DNA of 64,000 nucleotides, from the NCBI GenBank assembly GCA_025594325.1, contig JANHCV010000009.1, positions 558,001 through 622,000 on the forward strand, read 5' to 3'. The notes under the pieces are model-generated. The model saw nothing but the letters and a program-made list of their open reading frames with translations. It had not been told where the DNA came from and searched no databases. Of this stretch, positions 21,663 to 31,896 are shown in pieces. Made by a program: the position numbers and the translations under genes. How positions within the stretch are numbered: position 1 is the first letter of the stretch; every line of letters starts with the position of its first letter. The stretch is from Blastocladiella emersonii ATCC 22665. Its lineage: Eukaryota; Blastocladiomycota; Blastocladiomycetes; Blastocladiales; Blastocladiaceae.

Positions 21663-23772
21663 ATGCCGCGCTCCTCGCCATCACTCTCCTCATCCAACTC
21701 ATCGGGCACGGGCACCGTCACGCGCTCTCGCTCTCGCCGCAACGGCACCAGCAGCTCCGGCCGCGCTCGCCGTCCCGCCTCGGCGCAGCTGCAGCACGAG
21801 GTCCAGGAGCTCGAGGGCCTTGCCAGCTCGCCGCCACCGTCGTCCCGCTCGCCTCGCGCCACGCCTTCCCCGTCCCCGGACGACGGTGCCGCGGCCGTGC
21901 GCTCGCCGCTGGCCCCGACGAGCTTCCCGCCGGGCACATTCACGAACGAGTTCTTACCGGCGAACCTGCCGGCCGAGGTGCGCGCGCGGTGCGACGCCTT
22001 CGTCGCGAACCCGGTCGTGCAGCGTGTCGACGACGGCAACGGCACATCGGGCTGCCTGTGTCCCGTCTGCGGCCAGCTGTTCCGCGACAACTGGATCCCG
22101 CGCCGTGTCGGCGGTGGCCTGTACGTTGTGATCCTCCTCATCTCGCACCCCTTCGGAACGTTCATCGCCAAGCGTTGCTTGAGGGCAGCCGGTCGCGATG
22201 CAAGGACCGTGTCGGCGGTGGCCGACCCACCGGTTTGACCGCTCGCCGCGCTCCTTGTTCTCGACCGAGCCGCTCGTTTCACGCATCCGCCTTCGTCGCG
22301 ATCCCCTCCACTCCTCTTCTCCGACTCGAGTGCGACCGTCCGACGCATGTCACTCACACTCGCCGTCGCCCGCGTCCTTCAGACGCCGCCAGGTCCGCAC
22401 CGAGTCGCTCAAGGAGCACCTCGGCATGCGCCACAACCTGCTCCGCAAGATCGTGTGCCCCGTCAAGGCCGTGACGCGCTGCGCGTGCCGCGGCTACATC
22501 AAAGGGTACGCTCCACCTCATTCTCGGGTCGCTGGTCGCGCGCGGATGGCCCAGGTCGTTGCCGTACCGCCGCCCGCTGCATCTGGCGTGCATGCATCGT
22601 TACCCTGAACATGACTGACACGAGCGCCGTGGCTCCTCGCTCTCCCGCTCCTCTCCACCTTTAGCCATCGCCTCATCAACCACCTCAGCGAGAACTGCCG
22701 GTGCCTCGCGGCCGCCGCCGTGCGGCTGACCGAGAACAACGTCGTCTCGGCCATCGAGTGGGGGCTCGGGTCCGACTGGCTCGCCGTCGCCGCCGCCGAC
22801 CCGCCGACTACGTCGCTCCCCGCGCTCCTCTGGAGCCGCATCGTGCGCGTGTGGAAGCTGCCGTCGCTCGTCGCCCTCACGCCCGAGTTCATCGAGGCCA
22901 AACTCGGCTCGTTCCTCGACGAGATGGGCATCGGCGGACCTGTGGCCGCGACGCCCGCGAACTTGGACACGCCCGTCGCCGTCGCGGCGCCCGCGGCGGA
23001 ACCCGCCCTCGCCGTGCCGCAGCCCGAACCTACGCTCCTGTCGCCCGAGCCGTGGGTCGACGCGTTGCACGCGGCCATGGCCATGGTCGCCGCAGCCGAC
23101 GCGCAGGCCGCTGTTGCTGCATTTAACGGGCACGTCGCGACGCCGGAAGTCGCTGTTCACGCGCCACTCGGCGGCCACTTCAACCACTCGCCGTCGCCGC
23201 TGCACGTCGAGTACGCGTCGTCGCTCGACTCGCCCATGGCCGCCATGCTGCCGTTCGGCCACGCGTCGAGTCCGCTCACCTCGTCGCCCATGGTCACACT
23301 TTCGCACAATTCGGTGGCGGTGGAGCTGTGGCCCCTCACCCCCGAGTCCATGGCGTCGTGGAACGCGTTCGCCGATGCGAGGACGTCATGGCCCGCGTCG
23401 GTACCCGCGGCCGTCTCGACCGCCTCATCCTTTTCGACACTCCCTGCATTTCCGTTCTCGCCAGCGTCGCACGTCGACCAACAGCTGTCGAGTTCCTGGC
23501 CGTCGACGTCCGTGCTGCAGTTTGACCCCTCGCCGTTCCACTCGGCGCCGCTGATCTCGAACATGCTCGCAACGCCTACCACGTCGACGCTCGGCATGGA
23601 CGCAGCCACGTCGCTCCCCGCCGACCTGAGCGAGATCTACGCCGAGCTGATGCAGGACATTGACGCGTCGTTCATCCTGGGCGCATCGGATCGAACAACA
23701 TCATCAACAAGTGCAACTGGCGTGACGTCGCCGCTCCAAGACGGCGCGATATTCCCCTTTGATCAACTGTGA
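21663..23772 (+). CDS. Zinc-finger protein, putative transcription factor (three exons)
   Basis: Exons 21663-22120, 22383-22505 and 22665-23772 give 562 residues with frame kept at both junctions (donors GTACGT and GTACGC). A Ser/Arg-rich start leads to a Cys/His cluster built across the exons: C133-x2-C136 (CPVCGQLF), then H165-x4-H170 (LKEHLGMRH), then CPVKAVTRCACRGYIKGHRLINHLSENCRC. These could form two zinc fingers with unusually long loops. A helical segment follows (NVVSAIEWGLGSDWL), then a Pro/Ser/Ala-rich C-terminal region with hydrophobic patches, like an activation domain. The family is not recognised. A CATAAAT box lies about 110 bp before the ATG. Confidence 0.72.
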
Positions 23773-24798
23773 TCGCTGTACTTGCGCTCCTTGCTCTCTT
23801 GTGAACTGAATATATCCATCTCGTGTGTGACTGACTGTTCCTTGGACTCTACGTCAAGCTCACTGCGCTTCAGTGCGCAATCGCCTTGTATTGAGCTTCA
23901 GTTATCCACCTCATAGTGTGACTCGTTCTCGCTCGCGTGCCCTTAATCGTGGCCGCGGGAACGTGTTTGCGCTTTCAAATCTGCGCTCGAGTTGTTGCGC
24001 AAGGCAGTGACTTGTGGCTGATCGGACGCGTGATGCCCGCTACTGGACTTGCCAATGTGAAGGAGCGAAGGCAGGGACCTTCCCTGACCTGGGTAAGGTT
24101 TTTGGAGCTAAGCTCCACCGGCGGACCGCCTGCGCCACAACCGCAAGGGCGGTGACCGTTGACCGGCGACCGCACCGCGCTGCGCCACCGGTGCAGACGC
24201 GTTTCGCGATTTCGGAGGCCGCGCTTTGCTCGCTTCCCTTTGAATCCTGAACTTGAACCACACGGGCGAACCCGCAGAAGAGCTGTCCCGCATTGTGCAA
24301 CGCAGAGCCGCAAGCGTGAGGGCGTCTTGAAGCATCCGTTAGCGCGGCTCGTGTGCCTACTGACCGTACGCGTAATGGTCAGTGCACGAGTAGCGGTAGG
24401 ATTGTCTCTGACAGTGGACCAGCGAGTTTCCTGTCGACAGCGACAGCAGCAGTGGATCTTTGCCGGCCATGGCGCACCGCAGGGTGATGGGCGCAAGTGG
24501 GCCAGCTGGCTGCCGCCACCGCCCACTTCTGCCACCGGTGAGATCTGTCAGCAAACGCCCTGCTGCCGCCACCCACGGCCGTCACTCCGCCACCGGTACG
24601 GGCTGATGTCGCGTCTTGAGCGTCTTGGCACTTGGTTCTTGCAGTCGTGCTGGGATTTGCCAGCGGCCCATCCCCCAATTTCTACACACTCTGTCAACGT
24701 CCTTGTCAGCGCCCGCTTCACCTGACCCAACCAAGAACGATACGATACACCAAGCTGATATACAGCGTCCCAACTCCACTATGTAATACAAAATCACG
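23773..24798. other. Intergenic region between zinc-finger gene and helicase 3' end
   Basis: About 1 kb with no supportable gene. It includes GCAGACGCGTTTCGCGATTTCG near 24190, a partial copy of the ACGCGT-containing repeated element. Confidence 0.45.
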
Positions 24799-27700
24799 TC
24801 ACGGCTTCGTCACAAACCTGCGCATCCCACCCGCGCTCGCGCCCGCCGCGCTGGTCCCTGCAAACGCGCTTGCGCCCACGGCCGCGCGCTTGGCGGCGGG
24901 CGCGCTTGAGGTGGCGGCAGCGGCAGCGAGGCGCTTGGACTGGCGGACGAGCGGCTTGGTCTCGACGATCTCAAGCTCGGTCGGCAGGTGCTCGCGCTTG
25001 ACCTTGGCCGCGGCCGCGGTAGCGGGCTCCTTTTTCACAGTTGCGAGTTTCGCCGCGGGCTCCGCCTTGACCGCGGGCTCCTTCTTGACCGCGACCTTCT
25101 TGGCAGCGGGCGCCTTCTTGGCCTCCTGCTTGACGAGCGTGGGCGGCGCAGGTGCAAACGGGAGCGTGCGCTGGCCGCGGACAGGCGCGGCGACGGGCGG
25201 CTTGGGCCTCGGGATGGACGAGCTGCGGTACAGCGAGCCCGCGGACTGGAACCCGCCGCCGCTCCCGCCACTGCTGCCGCCGCTGCCACTGGACTGGCTG
25301 CTGCTGAGCGCGGCGAACCGGTTGCCGTACTGCGTGCCGCTGAACTGCGCGCCGTACGCCGACCCGCCATAGCGCTGCTGCTCCTCGGCAGCGCGCTTGG
25401 CGGCGAGCACGTCCTGCTCGCGCTTGGCCGCGTCGGCGGTGGCGAGGATCTCGACGGCCATTTCGGGCGTCACGGACGACGGGCTACACACGAGCGAGCG
25501 GGCGCAATGACGTGAGCAGACACTTGCACACGCGGTAGCGAACCCGCGCGAAAACGTACCGCGCCTCGCGCAGCTTAGCAAAGTACTTGAGCGTGGCCTC
25601 GTCGATCCCGGGGAACCTGTTGACGACGAGCGGCGCGCCGTTGAACCGGACAGACGAGTCCGAGTTTTCCTTCTGGAACAGGCACGCGAGGTAGGGCGAC
25701 CAGCAGCACGCGCGCGGGTTGCCGCCCCACGCGGTGCGTTTCGTGGGCGACGTGAGGTACAGGATCCGCTGGGCGCGGGTCATGCCGACGTACAGGAGCC
25801 GGCGCTCCTCGGCGCGCTCGGCGTCCGTCTTGGAGAGCGGGTGTGGCATCATGTCGGTACCGCAGACGAAGACGACGGGCCACTCGAGCCCCTTGGACGC
25901 GTGCAGCGTCGAGATGACCACCTTGGACTGCTGCTGCTCGCCGTCGGCCGCGTCGGTCGGGTTCGACAGCGAGACCATGTGCAGGTAGTTGGACAGGAGC
26001 GAGTCGGGTTCCGGCGCGTCCTCGCCCTCCATCTCGACCTCGACGGGGGCCACGGGCGCGGTGGTCGGCGAGAAACTCTGCGCGTTGTTGATCAGCTCCT
26101 CGACGTTCTCCCACCGCGACGTCATGTTCTTGGCGTCGATGGCGAGCAGGTGGTCCTTGAACTTGGTCAGCTCGACGAGCTTGTTGAGCAGGTCCGCGAT
26201 CGAGTACGTCTCCTGCTGCGTCATGCGGTGCAGCGCCTCAATGATGCTGACGAAGGACTTGAGCGCGTCGACCCGCACCCGCGTCACGCCCGTGATCCGC
26301 TTGCCCGCCTCAAGCCGCCGCGCGATCTCGAAGCACGTCACCTACACGGGCCCGGTTAGCAGCGATCCCACGTCGTGTAGCGAATGCGCGGGGCAGATCC
26401 GTACGTTGTCGCGCGTCGCGGCCTCCATCATCTTGAACACGGACCCCTCGCCAATGCCACGGGCGGGGACCTGGATCGCGCGCTCGAACGAGGCCTGGTC
26501 GCCCGGGTTATCGACGACGCGGAGGTACGCGAGCAGGTCACGGATCTCGGCGCGCTCGAAGAAGCGGAGCCCGCCGACCTAAACACACCACGCGCGCGTT
26601 AGCACCCACGCATCCGACAGCCGCCGCAACGAAACCGTACGATGATGTGCGGAACGCGGTTCTGGACAAACGCCTCCTCGACCGCGCGCGTGAGCGCGCC
26701 GGTGCGGCACAGGACCGCAAAGTCGCAGTAGTCGACGGTCCCGCCCGACTTGCCGACGAGCGTCTGGATCTGGTTGGCGAGGTAGGCGGCCTCGGCGGAG
26801 GGGTCGTGGTGCTCGTTCACCAGGATGGGCAGGCCGCCCGTAATCTTGGTGAACAGCTTCTTCTGGACGCGCATCTTGTCCTGCGAGATAACGAGGCTCG
26901 CGGCGTGCAGGATGGTCGGCGTCGAGCGGTAGTTCTCCTCGAGGTAGATCGACTTGGCGTGCGGGAATTTCTCCTCGAGCTTGGTCAGGTTCGACGCGTC
27001 GGCCGAGCGCCAGCCGTAGATGCTACGCGGGAGCGGGAGGTGGGTGAGTGGGCCGTTTCGCGACGTGTGAGAGCGGGAACGAACCTCTGGTCCGGGTCGC
27101 CGACGATGGTGAGCCGCTTGTGCTTGGCGACGAGCTGGAGCGTGAGCTGCAGCTGGATCATGTTGGTGTCCTGGAACTCGTCGACGAGGACGTGCTGCAT
27201 GGTGGCGGCGACGGCGGGGACCGCCTTGATGACCTTGAGCCCGTACACGAGCAGGTCGTCGAAATCCATGGCGTTGTTCTCGCGCAGCAGCCGGTCATAC
27301 TCGCTACACGATGGCGGGCGACGACGACGGGTCAGCACGAGGGTCGGGGGCGCCGCGACCTTTTTGAGGGCCGCCGCGCGTCCGGTGTGTACGGTAGGCA
27401 CCGCGCACTGCGCGGGAGGCATACCGGAACACGGCGAGGTAGTTGAGATTATCATTGAGCTCGCCCTGGGACATCTTAGTCTTGCTGCGCTTGTCCCACG
27501 CGGCCTGCTCGTCGGCGTACGTCATGTTGCGGGCCTTGGCGCGGGAGATCTTGTTGCGGAAGTCGAACGGTTTGCCCGCGGCCGAGCCCTCGAAGATGTT
27601 GGACTTGAGGATGCGCTTGATGTACTGCTCGCTATGGGAAGGTGTACGGTCGGCGGTCAGCGACGGGAGCGCGTGGGAATCGCGCGCGAGCGGAAGGCGT

Positions 27701-28390
27701 ACGTGTCGCTGCTGTCGAGGATGATAAAGTTGGCCGGCAACCCGATGCGCGGCGCGTACGCGCGCAGGAACGACGAGCACACCGAATGGAAGGTGCCTAC
27801 ACATTCCTCAACGCGCGCGTGAGTCGGGAGTACGGAAGGCCGCGGCGGCACGGGGCGCGTGCGAGCGTGAGACAGCGGGAAGCCGCACCGATGACGAGGC
27901 GCGAGACACGCTGGTAGCCGAGCACGCTGTGGATGCGCTCCTTCATCTCGTTGGCGGCCTTGTTGGTGAAGGTCATGACGGCGACGTGCGCCGGGTCGAC
28001 GCGCCGGTTCACGATGAGGTCGATGACGCGCGCCGTGAGCGTCCGCGTCTTGCCTGGTACATGCGGCAGGCGGGCGGCCGGGCGGCAAGTGAGTACGGGA
28101 TGCACGAACGAGTGCGGGGTGGGGGTGTACGGTCGCCAGCGAGCGAGCGACCATGCTCCCCCGTCGTGCATAAGGGAGGTTTTACTTACCCGAGCCTACA
28201 CGATAGACCATGGTCAGCTTCCCACGTTCCAACCTTACGTGCGGTCGTGCGCGGCGTGCGTACCGGGCCCGGCGAGAATCAGCAGGACGTTGTCTTGCGC
28301 GGTCGCGGCAGCATACTGCACGTCGTTGAGCGAGTCGATGTAGGCGTTGGCGCGCACACGCTCGTCATCCTCGTTGCCCGGAGTGTTCAT
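24799..28390 (-). CDS. SRS2: SRS2/UvrD-type 3'-5' DNA helicase (ten exons)
   Basis: Exons on the minus strand: 28390-28264, 28195-28190, 28053-27910, 27796-27703, 27631-27425, 27303-27085, 27022-26641, 26578-26405, 26341-25560, 25483-24799, giving 939 residues. Superfamily 1A motifs appear in order: Walker A GPGSGKT (41-47), TFTNKAA, TFHS, DEFQDT (234-239), GDPDQSIYGWR (261-271), EENYRS, GGLRFFERAEI (395-405), TLHASKGLEW (~600) and LLYVGMTRAQ (~630). Such helicases strip Rad51 or unwind recombination intermediates in the nucleus. The C-terminal ~200 residues are Lys/Glu/Pro-rich with VKKEP-type repeats and a basic end. The second exon is only 6 nt and encodes the centre of Walker A. SRS2 versus another UvrD paralogue cannot be settled here. 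Confidence 0.93.
28190..28195 (-). other. 6-nt microexon (GCTCGG) in the helicase gene
   Basis: Flanked on the minus strand by ..GTGTAG before and GTAAGT after. Joining exon 1 (ending GGGCCCG), this hexamer and exon 3 (starting GCAAGACG) yields GPGSGKT, the exact Walker A. Skipping it gives GPGKT, two residues short of a functional P-loop. Confidence 0.88.
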
Positions 28391-28572
28391 GGTGGCCGTC
28401 GCCGTGGGTGTTTGGGTCGAGAGGGACGAGGTGAAGCGGTCGGGTCAACCGAGCGAGCGAGGCTGCGTGCGGGGGTCGCGGACGAAAGTGTGACTCGCTC
28501 GTTCACCTCTCAACTCGGAGACTCGACGGGGAGGGACAGTTGAATAATTTATTACGACTCCGGCCGGCACCC

Positions 28573-30132
28573 TCATGGGTTCGCCTGCTGCTGCTGCGGC
28601 TGGCCCGTGCCGCCGTCGCCCTGCTGCTGCGCCTGCTGTTGGTGGTACTCGACGTGCTGCTGCTGGTGCATGACCTGGGCCGCGCCCGCGCGCTGCTGTG
28701 CGTCGAGCGCCATGGCGGCGACATCGGGCGTGACGGTGGTGGTGCCGACGAGGTGCGGGTGGTGGTGGTGGACCATGGGGCTCGCGGCGGCGCCGGCGGC
28801 GGCGGCCTGCGACGACGCCATGCTGTTGGTGTCCATGAAGTGCGCGTACGTCGCCGCTGCGGCTGCTGCTGCCGCGGCATCCGCGTCGGCGGGTTGCTGC
28901 TGTTGTTGCTGAGATGGGTCGTGGTGGACCTGCTGGAACGGCCGCTGCTGCTGCTGGGACGGGTCCGCGTGCTGGAACGGCTGCTGGTCGGGGTGGTCGT
29001 GACCCTGCTGCGGGTGCATGGCCGGGTGGTGGTGGGCGTGCGGGTGCGGGAGCTGCGGCGGGGGCGGCAATGGCGGCTGCTGCTGCTGCTGCGCGCCCAT
29101 CGGGACCATGTGCTGCTGCTGTTGCTGTCCTGGTGGATGATGGTGCTGCTGCTGGGCCATGAGGTTCGGGTCGTAGGCCTGCATCTGCATCGCGTACTGC
29201 TGCTGCTGCTGCTGCTGGTCGGGGTGGTGGTACATCTGCTGCTGCTGAGGCTGCGGCTGCTGCTGCGGGCTCATGAAGAACCCCGCCTGCTGCTGCTGCT
29301 GCTGCTGCTGCGGGTGCGGGTGGTGCTGGGCGGGGATCGCGGCGGTGACGAGGTTGCCGTTGGCGTCGACGTACTGGGTCTGGACCATGCCGGCGGCGGC
29401 AGCGGCGGCAAAGTCGGGCATGCCGTGCGGGTGGTGGTGGTGCTGGTGCTGCTGGTGCTGGTGGTGCATCTGGGCCGCCGCGACCGCCGCCGCGCTGGTC
29501 TTCCCGCCCGCCGCCGCCCCGCCGGCAGCCGCGGCGCGGTAGTTCGCGGCGGGGTCCTCGCGCGGGACGATATCGATGAGAAAGTCGTACTGGTCCGACT
29601 TGGTGACGGCGGTCGAGATATCGCTGCGCTGGAGCGTGCGGCGCTTGTTCTCCTCGGCGATCATCCACGCGCGCAGGGTGAGCTCGGAGATGAAGATCTC
29701 GCACGCCTTCGAGAAGATGAGCGGGGCCTCGGACGCGACCATCTGGGCCACGTCCGGGTCGCTCTTCATCACCTTCTTGATGCGGGCGAGCGGCAGCGGG
29801 TGGTTCTTGAAGTCAATGTCGGCCTGCTCGAGCTGCTGCAGCTGCGTCTGCCAGAACTGCTGCACGATCGCCGTCAGCGGGTCCGCCGGCTCGCCCGAAG
29901 TCGTCGTCTCCATGAGCACGCCCGAGGGGGGAGGCGGCGGCGGCGGCATGGACGACGATGAGCCGGGCGTCTGCTGCTGCTGCGGCTGCTGCGCGGACGG
30001 CGCGGGGGTGCCGGCCATGCCGACGGCGGGCGACGGCGCGTCGACGGCCATGCCCTCGCCGGGCGCCGAGCCAGCGGCGCTCGCGGGCGGGTTCTCGGGT
30101 TGCGGTGGTGGCTGCTGCATGGTAGATCGCAT
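28573..30132 (-). CDS. HAP5: HAP5 / NF-YC subunit of the CCAAT-binding complex
   Basis: Intronless, 519 residues from the ATG at 30132 (a second ATG in frame lies at 30120). The histone-fold core (about residues 85-185) is textbook NF-YC: QFWQTQLQQLEQ, HPLPLARIKKVMKSDPDV, ISAEAP-like VASEAPLIFSKACEIFI, LRAWMIAEENKRRTLQRSDI and the DQYDFLIDIVPRE end. It pairs with HAP3/NF-YB and, with HAP2, binds CCAAT. The C-terminal two thirds are extremely Gln/His/Pro-rich (poly-Q tracts to ~10), an activation-type region much longer than usual in yeasts. Divergently transcribed from the GluRS gene, with about 190 bp between starts. Confidence 0.95.
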   Translation of the reverse strand: MRSTMQQPPPQPENPPASAAGSAPGEGMAVDAPSPAVGMAGTPAPSAQQPQQQQTPGSSSSMPPPPPPPSGVLMETTTSGEPADPLTAIVQQFWQTQLQQLEQADIDFKNHPLPLARIKKVMKSDPDVAQMVASEAPLIFSKACEIFISELTLRAWMIAEENKRRTLQRSDISTAVTKSDQYDFLIDIVPREDPAANYRAAAAGGAAAGGKTSAAAVAAAQMHHQHQQHQHHHHPHGMPDFAAAAAAGMVQTQYVDANGNLVTAAIPAQHHPHPQQQQQQQQAGFFMSPQQQPQPQQQQMYHHPDQQQQQQQYAMQMQAYDPNLMAQQQHHHPPGQQQQQHMVPMGAQQQQQPPLPPPPQLPHPHAHHHPAMHPQQGHDHPDQQPFQHADPSQQQQRPFQQVHHDPSQQQQQQPADADAAAAAAAAATYAHFMDTNSMASSQAAAAGAAASPMVHHHHPHLVGTTTVTPDVAAMALDAQQRAGAAQVMHQQQHVEYHQQQAQQQGDGGTGQPQQQQANP

Positions 30133-30320
30133 GGAGGGTCAGAGAGCGTCGATGGATGGTGGCGCGCCTCGGAAGTCAGCGGCCCTGCCCGAAATAGACA
30201 CCGACGGGGGTGGCAGGCCGCTCGCGTGCGCTTGTTCCCGCGTCCTTGATCCACGCGAGAGCGCATCGCGTCGCCTTCACCGCGCCGCCGATCGCCTCTC
30301 TCTCCCCCTCTAGACTTTGC

Positions 30321-31867
30321 ATGAAACAAAAGATGGCGACGCGCGTCCGCTTCGCCCCGAGCCCGACGGGCGCCCTGCACCTGGGCGGCCTGCGCACGGC
30401 GCTGTACAACTACCTGCTGGCGCGGTCGGCGCCGGGCGGCACGGGCAAGTTCCTGCTGCGCATCGAGGACACGGACCGGTCGCGGTTCGTCCCCGGCGCC
30501 ACCGAGGCGCTGATCGAGGGCCTGCAGTGGGCGGGTCTGCAGTTCGACGAGGGTCCGGGGAAACCCTCCGCCAAGTACGGGCCCTTCGTGCAGTCGCAGC
30601 GGCTCGACCGGTACCGCGCGGCCGCCGACGACCTGGTGCGCACGGGGCACGCGTACCGGTGCTACTGCACGCCCGAGCGGCTCGCGGCGTCGAACGCGGC
30701 GGCGGTGGCCGCCGGGAAACCGCCGGGCTACGACAGCCACTGCCGCCACCTGCCGGACGCGGCGCACGACGGCGCGCGGCGCGGCGAGTCGTACGTCGTG
30801 CGGTTCAAGTCGGCGACGGCCGGGACCACCGTGTTCCACGACACGGCGTTCAAGCGCGTGGCGGTCGAGAACGCGACGCTCGACGATTTCGTGCTGCTCA
30901 AGTCGGACGGCTGGCCGACGTATCACCTGGCGTCGGTCGTCGACGACCACCACATGGACATCTCGCACGTCATGCGCGGCCACGAGTGGCTGCCGTCGAC
31001 CCCCAAACACGTGCAGCTGTACGCGGCGTTCGGGTGGACGCCGCCCGTCTGGGTGCACCTGCCGCTGCTGCTCAACACGGAGCGCAAGAAGCTGAGCAAG
31101 CGCGACGGCAACGACGGCATGGGCAGTTTTGTCGACCGGTTCCGCGCCGACGGGTACCATCCCGAGGCCCTGCTCAACTTTGTGGGCCTGCTCGGGTGGT
31201 CGCCGCGCACGAGCAAGGAGATCTTCACGCTCGACGAGATGACGGGCGAGTTCGACCTCAAGCGCCTCCACGTCTCCCCCGCCGTCGTCCACTTTGACCG
31301 CCTCGACTGGCTCCAGAAGGCCCACTTCGCCCAGCTCGTCAAGAAGCACGACCCCGCCCTCGTCGCCGACCTCCGCACCCGGATCCCCGAGCCTGTTGCC
31401 AAGGGCGTGTCCGACGCGTACCTCCAGGACGTTCTCGGGCTCATCTCGGTGCGCTTCACTGACTGCACTCGTGTTCGACCACGCTCTGACCCGACCGTCC
31501 GCGATAGACCCGCCTACACCGCGTCCCCGAAATTGTGAGCAAGTCGCCGTACTTTTGGTCCGACCCAGACTTTTCGGTGCCCGGCACCGAGTCGTCGGAC
31601 CTGCTCGCGTCGATCCCGCACCTCGCCAAGCTCGCGCGCGCCACGCTCGACGCCGTTTCCACTAGTTACCCGACGACGGCCGATGCGTGGACCGGCGTGA
31701 TCGCGGACCTCGCCAAGGCTGTCGGCGTGTCCAAGAACGTGGCCATGCTCGCGCTCCGGTGCATGGCGACGGGGACGCGCGTCGGCGCCGGGCTCCCCGA
31801 CACGCTGGTTCTGCTCGGCAAGGAGACGGTGGTGCGGCGCGTGGCCAAGCATGTGGATGGGGTCTGA
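30321..31867 (+). CDS. MSE1: Glutamyl-tRNA synthetase, bacterial/mitochondrial type (two exons)
   Basis: Exons 30321-31448 and 31508-31867 (intron GTGCGC..TAG) give 495 residues, the size of mitochondrial and bacterial GluRS and much shorter than the cytosolic enzyme. Class I signatures: PSPTGALHLGG (13-23; HLGG for HIGH) and KLSKRDG (about 257-263; KMSKS). The Glu/tRNA-binding blocks RIEDTDRSR, YRCYCTPERL and HVMRGHEWLPSTPKH are also present. It charges tRNA-Glu, presumably in mitochondria. No targeting peptide follows either AUG (30321 or 30333). A stop-free in-frame stretch from 30198 to 30320 would add a basic, Ser/Ala-rich leader if a non-AUG start is used. The 3' end is 29 bp from the 7TM-RGS stop. 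Confidence 0.95.
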
Positions 31868-31896
31868 GTGTACACACACGCGCATATATTCGATGT

